64,000 nt of DNA from Acanthamoeba castellanii str. Neff. Taxonomy: Eukaryota; Discosea; Longamoebia; Acanthamoebidae. Under the pieces are notes generated by a model. The model made no database searches, was not told where the DNA came from, and worked only from the letters and a program-made list of their open reading frames with translations. The translations under genes and the position numbers were made by a program. Positions 53,485 to 63,078 of this stretch are shown here, piece by piece (the first letter of the stretch is position 1; the number at the start of each line of letters is the position of its first letter). Where the stretch lies: assembly GCF_000313135.1 (NCBI RefSeq), contig NW_004457364.1, forward strand, positions 189,092 through 253,091. The letters run 5' to 3'.

Positions 53485-55380
53485 TTAGCCAATGGACTTC
53501 TGCACTTTCTGTGGACCAGAAGAGGAGGAGGAGCTGGTCTTGGGTGTGAGAGGGGCAAGGGCAGGATGTGAAGTTAGGCCTTGTAGGAAGGAAGTGATGG
53601 CTGTGAGATCTGACTCCTCCAGGAATTTAGAGTGGAAGGTGAGGAACCAGTTGCCAAGAGAGGAGATGTTGCCCTCTGCTATGGGGGTAGAGGAGAGGCA
53701 GACAAAGCTGGAGTAAAGGGCAGCACAGAAGGAGAGGTAGTAGGTGGGATTTGCCTCATAGAGAATGTGGTAGGGGGTGGTGGGCGATGTGATGGGGTGG
53801 GGAGAAGGATTGGGAAGCTCTAAGCTCTGGATGAGGAAGCTGTAGAGGCTGATGTGAAGTGGGGTGTGGTCCAATGATTGAGCAGTGAGGAAAGCAGGAG
53901 CAGAGTGGACAACCTCATGTGTTGGGTGTGGGATGGGGATGTGGTGCAGATAGCAGAAGGGTTTGGGGATGGTGTCGCTGGCCAGAGGATGCCAGATGGT
54001 GGACATGTTAACCCTCTTGTGGCTGAAGATGAGAACATCAAAGCCACTGACAAGAGGTTCAGAGGTGGGCATGGAGCTGGAGTAAGTTGGGGAGCTGTGG
54101 AGTAGGTGGAAGACCTGGAGGGTGGAGTGTGACTTGAGTGAGGTGATGGCATTGGCAATGTTGGAGGGAGATGAGGAGATGTAGAATCCAATGCCATAAG
54201 ACTTCAATAGGCAAGTTGCTGCATCATCAATGTTGAGAGGAATGTCTGAGCTGTGGATGGTAAAGTTGTGCATGTAGATCAACACCTGTGGAAGAAAAAA
54301 ACCAGTGGACATCAGGAATAAGTGAAAAACTGATGCACATCAGGGAAAAGAGTCAACAAATAAAAACCCAATGCACATCAGGAAAAGTGTCAACAAATAA
54401 AAAAACTGATGCACATCAGGAAAACAAGGCAGGCCAATAAACACACCAGCCATTCATGGAATTGCATTGGTTGGGCAAGAAGCTTGGTGAGTGGCTTGGT
54501 GAATTGGGGGAGATACTTTTTCTGGAGAGCAAGCTCTGCTTTGTGCTTGATGGTAGATGGCGACTTTTCCTCTTCAGCCTTACCCTTGCCATGTTTCTTG
54601 GCCACTGTAAAGAACAAGCATGTGGTGAGCTTGGAACTTTACCAGCAAAATGAAAACATACTGGTTGGGGTGGTCAGAGTGGTGCCAGAAGCTTCAGCAG
54701 CAGTGGGTACCATGGGCTGAAGTCAGATAATAGTGGTGTAAGTGAAAGTAATGGTGAGGCTTGGTCTTGATCTCCTCTGCCTCCATCTCCTTGTCCATGT
54801 CAATCACCTCTGGGCGTGTGTGTTTCCTCTCCTTGTGCTCTTCCTCTACCAGCTTGCACTTCCTTGGCAGTGCTTGGTGCTCCTCCTCCTCCAGCTCCTC
54901 CTCCTGCTCCTCCTCCAGCGCTTCCTCTCCCTTCTCCTCCTCTTTCTCCTCCTCCACTATATCCTCCTCCAGCTCCACCCCCTTCTCCTCCTCCTTCTCC
55001 TCCTCCCCCTGCTTCTCCTCCTCCTCCTCCTCCAGCTCCTTCTCCTGCTCTTCCTCCTCCTCTGTCTCCTTTTCCTTCCTCTCCTCCTCCTCCTCTTCCA
55101 TGTCCATCAGCTCTTTCACTCCCTCCTCTGCTATCATTGGCATACACTGCATTAGCAGTTGGAGAGACTGCTGCTTCATGGAGCCAGTGTCTTGGCCCCA
55201 CGCCTGCAGCAACCCATCAATGTACACCTTGGTGATAACCTTGGTGTTGGGTTGCTGGTGCACCTTCACTAGGGCATTACAGGAGCTTGCTAAAAGCTCA
55301 GTGGCCAACATGGCCAAGAAGTTGGGAAGGCCAGAGGCAGCTTGGCAAGAAGACATTGAAAGGAAGTGTGTGTTGAACAT
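53485..55380 (-). CDS. Unknown gene carried by the DNA transposon
   Basis: Minus-strand gene in probably three exons. The first (about 55380-54720) has a Cys/Leu-rich start, LPNFLAMLATELLASSCNAL, KVHQQPNTKVITKVYIDGLL, then a long Glu-only acidic tract. The second (about 54606-54450) gives KKHGKGKAEEEKSPSTIKHK and QKKYLPQFTKPLTKLLAQPM. The third (to 53485) has VLIYMHNFTIHSSDIPLNID, DAATCLLKSYGIGFYISSSP, FDVLIFSHKRVNMSTIWHPL and ends GPQKVQKSIG. The intron at 54296-54425 contains 38-bp repeats. No family recognised; it may be an accessory protein of the transposon. Start and splice sites are tentative. Confidence 0.4.
54296..54425 (-). repeat. 38-bp repeat, cluster 1
   Basis: Three to four units reading, on the minus strand, CCTGATGTGCATCAG or CCTGATGTGCATTGGG then TTTTTATTTGTTGAC, inside a probable intron. 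Confidence 0.8.
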
Positions 55381-55527
55381 GGGTGGTACAACAAAATGAT
55401 CAAAACAGGTTGTTCAACGTTTTATAGGTAATGTAGGTCTACAAAAAAAGCTGTCCACATTAAATTCTAATTGGAGGGACAGAAAACAGGGGGCGAAATT
55501 TCATGTGGTCTGGAGAGCTTTGAGATC

Positions 55528-55695
55528 TTCCCAATGCACATCAGGTTTGTTATTTGTCAACTTGCTTCCTAATGTGCATCAGGTTTTTTATTTGTTGACT
55601 TGCTTCCCAATGCACATCAGGTTTTTTTATTTGTTGACTCTTATCCCAATGCACATTGGTTTTATTTTGTTGTCCTGTTTCCCAATGGCGTTGGG
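55528..55695 (+). repeat. 38-bp repeat, cluster 2
   Basis: About five degenerate units of CCCAATGCACATCAGG, then TTTTTTATTTGTTGAC and a short CTTGCTT-like spacer. Confidence 0.85.
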
Positions 55696-56041
55696 TTTTT
55701 AAAGTTGTCCTGTATTTTCCTCAACTCCACTGTTATTAGTTGTGAGCTCATTGGTCTGGAGTTCCAAGAAACACAATGTTCACCAATCCAGAAAAACCAC
55801 ATCTATCTGTTATGTGGCTGTTGGGAATCAGAGGTATCACACCAAATGTTTAAATACCTCTCCAGTGTCATTCAGTTGTTCTCCACCTCAATGAGCCACT
55901 CTCTCCCCACCAACACAGAGGTCCTCACCTCTACCCTACTATCCCCAATCTTCAGCCAGTCCTTACAAGCCACAGCTCATACTCCAAGGAAGAGAGTTCT
56001 CCAAACTGCTGAAGAGTGAATCCCCAAAAAGTGTTGCCTGC

Positions 56042-57814
56042 TTGTCAGCAATGATCACATCAATACTGTTCTTGCATCATTCTGTTGTTGTAAGAAATGC
56101 CTTGATAACTTCTCCTTTGCTGACATTCTCAACATCACACAACCCTTTGCATCTCAATGAACGTGATTGCACCACCTACATCATCAACATCATGTCAGCC
56201 ATCTGTGTCTCAACACTACCTGAGTGCCACTTCAAGTTGCAACTCAATGGTTCTCCAGTGTGTTTGAATGCTTTCCAAAAGGTGCCAACCCTTTTTATTG
56301 TGGCCTTACATTTGTTATCCCACCTCACATTGCTGCTCTAAAAGGCACATGGTTTCAGCAGGAAGAAGTGGCATTCTGCTAAACAGATTTTCATTTCTGG
56401 TGGGCGTGTCCCAATACACAACACCACTGGACAGCAATGTCCCTCAAATGCCACCTCAAATACCCACTTATGGCTAACCACTTTCTTTGATGTTATTGGA
56501 GATCGCCTTCCTGATGCCACCATCCACTTACCTATTTCTTTGACTTGGCGAGAAGTGCTCTCTATGTGTGCCAATGCTCATCACTCAACTGTTCCTGTGC
56601 TCACCTATTCTGCTATGCTCAAACACATTGCTTCCCACTTTGCCTATGTGAAGTTGCCTAAGAACTCACGCCTTGGCAAGTGCTCTGCTTGCATTGACTT
56701 TGCACAGCAACGCTTGAGAGCCAAAAGCCCTCTTGAGGCAGCACAGTTTGCAAGTGCATGGACTCACCACCTTGCACTTTCTTCTGCAGAATGCCTCAGT
56801 TACAAGGACTGATGCCACCAATTGTTTTCCTGATGCGCATTGGGTTTTTTATTTGTTGACTCATTACCCCAATGTGCATCAGTTTTTTCTGTCAGCATTA
56901 ATGATTGCCCCTTTTTGTTCACCTTCCTAACTTCATCTTCAAATTTCAGTCAACTTTCTGGTTTTCTTGAGCAGGCTTACTGATCCACTGGCCCAGCTCC
57001 TTCCCTGCACACCCTTGAAACTGTTTGGGACTGGAAGAGCTGGCTTGGAAATCACATGCATGGCCTGACTGGTCACTCCACCCCCCATGTTTTCCATTTT
57101 TTCTGTGATGCTTCAGGCAAACCAGTGATCTGGGACAAAGCCTACCACACCCAAGGAGCCTACTCTGAGCCATACCAGCTTCTCACATCCATTCCAACTG
57201 GTTTGCTCCTCACTATGTTGCACACACCCTACCAAAAGATATCACAACTTACACAAACCACATCAGGAGCACCTTTCACTATCCCACCTCAGCAATTTCC
57301 GCCTGAAGTGCTTACTGAGTTGGCTGACAACTGCCATGCTCCACTGTTCCTTGAGTCTGAGCTTAGTGAGTGGGCTGATATCTTTGAAGCACATGAGGCT
57401 CTTGTTTCAAGCTCCCAACCCACCTGCAATAACTTGATTTTTGATGGACTCACAGCTCACCCCATCACTAATCCTCTCCTTGATGGTCCATTGTTCCATC
57501 TCCAAACCAGGGTCAAGGTTGTCCACACACAGACTACACCCCAAGTCCAACATTTCAACTTTGCTCCTGGTCAGTGGGTTGCTGTCCAGGCTGATGCTGA
57601 TGAAGACACTCAGGACTTTTGGATATGCAAGATCATCAGCATTCTCCATAAGAGGCTCCATGTCCACTGGTGGAACTTCACTAATGGATGCTGGACTGAC
57701 CATGGCTCAGAAAGCACTGTTCCAATGGGGTCTGTTTTAGCTTGTGGCTTTGACTTTAACGCCAACACCAGAGTTCCCCCACCCACCCTTCAAGCAATAT
57801 TTAGACACCTGTAA
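56042..57814 (+). CDS. Transposase-like gene of the DNA transposon
   Basis: Plus-strand blocks: FKLQLNGSPVCLNAFQKV, DVIGDRLPDATIHLPISLTW, a CxxC region SRLGKCSACIDFAQQRLRAK followed by AAQFASAWTHHLALSSAECL, then HVFHFFCDASGKPVIWDKAY, and a C-terminal small domain PGQWVAVQADADEDTQDFWI with HKRLHVHWWN. Order and motifs (VC..AF, KC..C..., late BAH/chromo-like WVAV...FW) resemble large transposase-like proteins with a DUF7869-type core seen in protist and algal repeats; this is from memory and tentative. Blocks are separated by a frame change near 56341, the 38-bp repeat at 56822-56893 and possibly introns. Integrity is uncertain. Confidence 0.5.
56822..56893 (+). repeat. 38-bp repeat, cluster 3
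   Basis: Two units (CCTGATGCGCATTGGG and CCCAATGTGCATCAG with TTTTTTATTTGTTGACTC) between two coding blocks of the transposase-like gene, probably intronic. Confidence 0.8.
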
Positions 57815-57861
57815 ATAAAACTTCTCTTCTCTGTGTACATTCAAATTCCACAGTGTTTCAT

Positions 57862-57900
57862 TAAAAAGTACCACTATCACCTTTTTCTGGACACAGTGTT
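57862..57900 (-). repeat. Right terminal inverted repeat of the DNA transposon
   Basis: Inverted partner of 53212-53250; ends ...TTTCTGGACACAGTGTT. Confidence 0.8.
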
Positions 57901-60532
57901 CATCCAACATTGCATCCTGGATTACAGCAGCCTGTCAGGCAATTGGTCAATGTCAGAGTTGTGGCTTCTGTCCCTGCTCTGGCTCCTGCTCTTGTGGTGC
58001 TTGTGTTGTGATCCATGGCTGTGCTTGTGGTGGTCATTGTGGGCACTGCTGCGTCTGTGGGCATGGGTGTCAGTATCCTCATGATCTCAATGCTTTCTCT
58101 TGTGCAATGGTTCTGAGTGAGGGGTTGTGGAGAGCTGGGACTGCTGTTGATTTTGAGAGTCAGTGATATATTTCATCATGTACATGTACACAACAAAAAA
58201 AGGGCATGGGTGAATGAAAACCTGCATAGGGGTGCTAGGAGCTGATGCCATGGAAGAGTGAACTGGTCTGAGCTTCTGCTTGATGTAGTTGACATTGTTG
58301 ATGTGCCTGATGATGAGGAGATTGTTGATGTAGATGGAGAGGAAGATCTGGTGTTGACTGTTGTCAAGTAGATAGGTGTGGTGAAGCCTAGCGTTGTAGG
58401 GATCATCATCATTGTTGTGGTAGCTGTAGATGCAGGGATCAGCTGTAGTTGCTGTGAAGCTGAGATTGATGAGAAACATGTTGAGAGTGTGGTTCCAAGC
58501 CAGTGGGGCTTGCTTGAGGCTGTAGAGAGCTTTCTTGAGGTGGCAGATGAAGCTGGGTTGTGTTGTGTTGATGAAGCCCTCTGGTTGAGTGACATAGACC
58601 TTGTTGAGGATGGCTTGAAGGAAGGTGTTGTTGATGTCCATCTGGTGGATCTATAGACCCATCAGGATGGCATACATGAGGAGGAAGTGCAGATTCTCCA
58701 GGCATAGAACTGGGGTGTAGGTGTCCTTGTAGTTGACTCCCTTGTGTTGAGAGAAACTGCTTGCAACAAAGTGAGCCTTGAATGTGGTGTCATCCTTGAT
58801 TCAGAGGACCCAGTGTGTGCTGACCACTCTATGGCCAGGGGGAAGTTTGACAAGATTGAATGTGTTGTTGAGCATGAGGGTGTCAAACTCCTTCTTTATG
58901 GCTGTTATCGACTTGTTGTGGAGAGGTGATGATAGAACGTCTTGAAGATACATAGGTGTTGGCCTGTAGTTGGTGTTGAGGAGGGCGTCCTCCATCTTGG
59001 TGACTGTGGTGAGAGTCCATCTTGAAGGTGTTGTTGTGAGTGATGAGCACGTTGACCTTGTTGGTGGGCTTGGTTGACTTGGTCATGGCATAGTTGGTTC
59101 CCTTGGAGTTGACAGGCACATAGATCTGGCAGCTGGAGTGCAAGGTGCTGATCACCAGTTGTTGGGACCTTGTAGCTGCTGTTCTTCAATGTGTGAACTG
59201 TCAATGTCTTTGCTGGTGGCTTGACAACTTGAGGGACAGGATGTATGGTTGAGGCTGGGGGTAGTACAGCTGTTGGCTGGGCGTTGATGACTCTGTCAGC
59301 TGATGGTGATGAGTGATTGGTATGGTTGGTGCATGAAGGGGCGTTGCTGGCTGTTGAGTCAGCTGTGGACTGTGATGGTGTTGATGTGTCACTGGCGGGT
59401 GACACAGTTGGTGAGATCTGCTCCCCCTGCTCAAACTGTGTGATTGGGCGCCAGCAGGTCATAGATGTCAGGCCATGAGTCAATGCTGTCTAGAACAAGT
59501 GGTAGAGAGGTGTGGGTGATGGGTTTGTTGGCCTGTGTGGAGTTGGACTGCTCATTGAACACAACATTGTGTGTATGAGTGATGCATCCTGTGTCAAGTA
59601 GCAGGATGTGATATGTGCTGGTTGAGTGAGCATTGATGCTGAGGAAGCGCATGGGCATGGTGCATGTGCTGAGCTTGCTTTGGTGCTTGCCTGGTGTCAT
59701 CATGGTCCCTGCAGACCCAAAGACATGGAAGTGATGCATGGACAGTGGAGAGCTGTGCCACAGCTCATGCAGTGACCAATGCCCAGAGTTGGACCATGTG
59801 GGCTAGGTGTAGAGGTTGGCTTTGAGATTGAAGGCCTTGTTGTGGAAATGCTCCTTGATGAGTGACCACAGCCAAAAGGGGTTCTTCAGCTTGTAGTTGA
59901 TGTAGTTCTGGAGCTGTGTGTTGAGGGATGCACTGATTAGTGTGTGGGTCTGGGAGCTTCCAGACTGGATCTTGTGGGCGTAGGAGAGGAACCAGGTGAG
60001 ATCCTTGTTGTCTTTGAATGGTGACTTTGCAGTTGTGGGCTTTGTGAGGGAAGTCTGGAGAAGATTAGCCTTCTTTGTTGTGGTGAGTGCAACATTGGCT
60101 GTCTTCCTGGCCCTATTGAGGAGGCTAGGTGATGCTGAGTCCTTCTTGAGAGCGCTCTTGGCAAGAAGGGCTTCAGCTTGAGTGGTGTTGGCTTGCTCCC
60201 TGGCCTTGGAGAGCTTCTTTGTCTGGAGCAAGAGAGCTTTCTTGCCCAGGGGGACCACTGATGATGACACTATCAGGTCAGGGTCCTGAGGGGGCTGAAG
60301 GGCTGCTTTGATGAAGGAAGAGGCAAGTGAGTTGAAGATTTCTTTGTTGTAATGAGCCAGCAAGTTGATGACGTGTTGGTAGTCCTTCTTGACATAGGTC
60401 CATAGATTATGGCTGTTGTTGTGCTGCCAGAGAAGATAATTGTTTGTACTGTTGAGTTTCTTGAAGGTAGTAGTGTCCTTAAGTGACATGCTCAGAGGAG
60501 CTTTAGATGGTTATGTTTTTTGAAGGGCTCAG

Positions 60533-60553
60533 TGAGAGCGTGGGCCCATAACC
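60533..60553 (-). other. Primer binding site matching an internal initiator tRNA-Met segment
   Basis: Directly after the LTR the minus strand reads GGTTATGGGCCCACGCTCTC. GGTTATGGGCCCA is complementary to the anticodon loop region of eukaryotic initiator tRNA-Met, the 'half-tRNA' priming known for Drosophila copia. Confidence 0.7.
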
Positions 60554-60666
60554 TGTTGACGATCTTGGAGGAGAAAAGAAGGTGTATTTGGTGTCCGTGC
60601 GAGCGGTACTGAGTGAGGAGGCACAGACAAATAAGGAAAGTGAAAGAGAGAGAGAGAGATCCAACA
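60554..60666 (-). repeat. 5' LTR of the minus-strand copia element
   Basis: About 113 bp, inverted copy of 41684-41792, with TGTTG...CAACA ends. Confidence 0.8.
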
Positions 60667-60842
60667 GCGGCCGGTCTTCTCCTGTAGCGGGCTCATAGTC
60701 ATCAGGTTATGGTGAGGTTGGCATAGAGCTATCCCTCAGCGTCAAGCAGGCCACACATGCCGGTCTTTGAATGTTCGGGTTGACTGCTTCCATGTTTGGA
60801 TGCCTTTTGGCCACGGGGTCGCTCGGCTTGGGCGGATTGGTC
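60667..60842. other. Junction between copia LTR and the host gene
   Basis: CpG content returns to host level; no separate gene is seen. Probably the 3' UTR of the minus-strand BRCT-containing gene. Confidence 0.4.
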
Positions 60843-62880
60843 TCAGCGCTGCAGGTTGGCGCACCAGGAGAGCACCACCGACGGCGGCACCACCACCCAG
60901 CCACCTCCAGCAGGCGACTTTGGCTGATGCTCGGCTGCGGTGGCGTCTTGCTGCTGTGCCGAAGAGCGGACGAGGTGGGTCACGCCAGGGCCGAGGCAGG
61001 ACACAACGCGGCCGCCGTGCCGAATGATCGCGGCGGCGACCTCCCTGCGCAGTCCCAGCGGCAGGCTGTCGTCGAGGAAGGCCACCATGGCGGCCAGTCG
61101 TTTCTGGCAGTCCTGCGTGTCCTTGTAGCAGCTCCAGCACACCTCCTCGACATCTTTGCCATTGAGCACACACCTGTGCCCACCCTCTGATGTCAGTGTT
61201 GGCACACGACACACGACACACGACACACGGCACACGGCACACGACACACGACACACGACACACGACACACACGCATGTGGGCGACGTGCACGTACAGACA
61301 ATCTGAGCACAGGTTTTGGTTGTGGCAGCGGAGGCAAGAGACCTGTGGCTCCGCTGGGCACAAGGTCCTGCCGCACTCGTCGCACTCAACGACACATCGT
61401 TCGCACACCTGGCCGTGTTGTGTCCCGTTGTGGTTGGTTGGCGCTGGCTGGCTGGCGTTGGTTGAGGGGTGCGCGTACCAAATCACCACACCCCGCGCAG
61501 GTGGAGAACGCCTTCTCCTGGTCCCTCTCGAGTTCCTCCCTCAGGACCTGGCCCTCGTAATAGTCGTCCTGTTGTACCGCAGGTTACGCGCGAGCCTGCG
61601 TGTGCGCGCGCGCGTGCGCGTGCGATCATGCGTGTACGTGAGCGTTGTGAATTGGATGGGCTGCACATACCTCGAGAGTGTGGCCACACCTAGCACATTC
61701 CCAGAAGTCGTCTGCCAATTCGTCCTCATACTCCTCCCGAGCGTCGTACGCCCAGGCGAAGGCCATCTGTCGTTGTATCAGGCACACAGCGTCCGGCAGC
61801 ATGCTTGAGCGCGCTTGCACATTCACACACATGGCGCACGCACCACCGCACGCGCACGCGCACCACCGCACGCATGTGGCGGTACCTCGGGATCGCAATC
61901 CATGCACGTCCACAGGTCCACCTCATCGAATTCTGGCGGCAAGGGCCTTCTCGATGCCTCCCACTCCTTTTCTGTGGTCCTTGGCACTTCGCACTCCCTG
62001 GTGGCCCATGTAAGTTTTATCACATGGCACACGTACGACGCAAACACAACACAACACAACACAACACAACACAACACAACACAACACAACACAACACCAC
62101 ACGACCGAGACACACGACACACGACACACAGCACACATGAGAGTCGCACCACTTCTTGGCACCACAATTCGCGCAGAGCAGAACATCGCAAAAGTGACAC
62201 CTGATCAAGCACTCCGCTGGACCGAGGCAGTGGTGAGACGAGGAAAAAAAAAGCAAACATGTTGGTCGAGTAGTACGAACGACAGGAAATGATGGAGCAG
62301 ATGGAGCAGTAGTAGCCGTCGGTACGTTCAGGGAAGGTGAACATTCTCGCTTTGTTGGGGTGTTCCAAGCACACCTGCAAAGCACAACAAGGTTAACACA
62401 ACATGTTGCTATTTTTGTGTAATAATAAAATAAGTATTTATATAATAATTATCAAGAGAGTTTGTACGAGAGGGACTTGGCACAGGAGCGCGTAGGGGAA
62501 GGCCAGGTGCAGCCTGCCCAACAGCCTGCTCAATTATATAAACAAAGAATTTATTAAAATTAAAATTTCAATTAAATATCAAATTGAAAGGGGTACCTGA
62601 GGGGGAAGAGGTTGGAGAGGCTCTTGGCCAGCAGCGACTGCACGAAGAGGCACATGACGCCGCGCGGCAGGACGGAGAGGTAGTCGCGCGCGATGAGCTG
62701 CAGCTGGCCGAAGGTGATGTCGCCGCAGAGCGCCAGGGCTTCCACCTTGAGCCGGCACAGTGTCACCAGCGACGCCGGCGTCAGCCGCGGCACCTCCGCC
62801 AGACCGCGCAGGTCGTAGGCTTCACACTCCACCGCTGCCACCAGGCAGGCCCGTCCACCCCAGCCAGCGACCGACCACAC
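60843..62880 (-). CDS. Cys-rich zinc-finger protein with C-terminal BRCT-like domain
   Basis: Multi-exon, 5' end unresolved (exon with CEAYDLRGLAEVPRLTPASL and LVTLCRLKVEALALCGDITF at 62580-62880, F-box/LRR-like leucine pattern). Downstream exons carry Cys pairs: VCLEHPNKARMFTFPERTDG YYCSIC, FDEVDLWTCMDCDPEV, DDFWECARCGHTLE, FSTCAGCGDLV, CERCVVECDECGRTL with CLRCHNQNLCSDCLY, and EEVCWSCYKDTQDC. The end, AAAIIRHGGRVVSCLGPGVT HLV with WVVVPPSVVLSWCANLQR, has the Gly-Gly, THLV and terminal Trp pattern of a BRCT domain. Such a layout suggests a nuclear protein binding phospho-partners. Introns are CACGACACA and ACAAC repeats. Confidence 0.6.
61199..61271. repeat. (CACGACACA)n microsatellite in the BRCT-gene intron
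   Basis: Tandem ACACGACACACGACAC-type units immediately next to a splice site. Confidence 0.88.
62046..62096. repeat. (ACAAC)n microsatellite in the BRCT-gene intron
   Basis: About ten perfect ACAAC pentamers. Confidence 0.9.
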
Positions 62881-63078
62881 ACCTCCATCTCGCCTGCAGA
62901 TTTGCTGGTAAAAAGTTTTAAAGACCTAAAATTTTTAGTTTATTTTATTTACTGGAAAAATTTGAAAAAAACAGAATTTCTCAGATAGCTTTCACCAAAC
63001 TTTGCAGATTATCAGATTATTCATATTAGCAGCTCTTTTGTGGTTGTACTTCTGCAGGGCAGTAAGATTGAGAGCAAG

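Larger units (their letters stand above)
53212..57900. mobile_element. 4.7-kb DNA transposon with terminal inverted repeats
   Basis: The left end begins AACACTGTGTCCAGAAAAAG and the right end is its inverted complement. About 37 bp can be paired with four mismatches. CATC flanks both ends (53208-53211 and 57901-57904), a possible 4-bp target duplication. Inside are a plus-strand transposase-like gene near the right end, a minus-strand gene of unknown type in the left half, and three clusters of a 38-bp repeat. Removing the element and one CATC restores an uninterrupted frame in the flanking gene. CpG is nearly absent throughout, so it is probably an old copy. Confidence 0.75.
50980..58159 (+). 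pseudogene. Unrecognised spliced gene with coiled coil and Cys-rich end, split by a transposon
   Basis: Plus-strand exon-like blocks: AELAKWMVKQLEWKKQKESN and LKKKSLSELQNMCT, MATDEELLKLLKE, PAFNELLIACQRHVQFLSKV with RKVATLLMDRDFIHL, DQEQLLLILSNPHINIEDII with a Glu/Lys coiled coil, DCFAAILMTNVLEMAALLNL, SYTFNPESLLVQDIAKIPKL with RWNLKWVHIAPEVHQLS, and VFYQLVLTAYASSTEV. Two in-frame TGA codons interrupt it (about 52779 and 53048). The frame runs to 53211, is broken by the transposon at 53212-57900, and resumes in phase at 57901 with a Cys/Gly/His-rich region (CGFCPCSGSCSCGACVV) ending at about 58159. No family recognised. Confidence 0.45.
58160..60666 (-). mobile_element. Degraded Ty1/copia retrotransposon, minus strand
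   Basis: Reading right to left: LTR (60666-60554), primer binding site, a gag-like frame (60489-59803, MSLKDTTTFKKLNSTNNYLL, ending NLKANLYT), the integrase C-terminal region (MHHFHVFGSAGTMMTPGKH, FLSINAHSTSTYHILLLDTG), a Ser/Thr/His-rich stretch, and the reverse transcriptase (DINNTFLQAILNKVYVTQPE GF, FICHLKKALYSLKQAPLAWN, IYINNLLI). Protease and the integrase core are missing. The RT aspartates are replaced (YINN), so it cannot be autonomous. The 3' end is truncated near 58200. Confidence 0.8.

Noticed and set aside
53900..54200. Possible gene on the plus strand inside the transposon's left half
   Set aside because: The minus-strand frame is longer and shows block structure consistent with the upstream exons.
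54816..55235. Pro/Ser/Leu-rich plus-strand frames
   Set aside because: Shadow of the Glu-rich acidic tract encoded on the minus strand.
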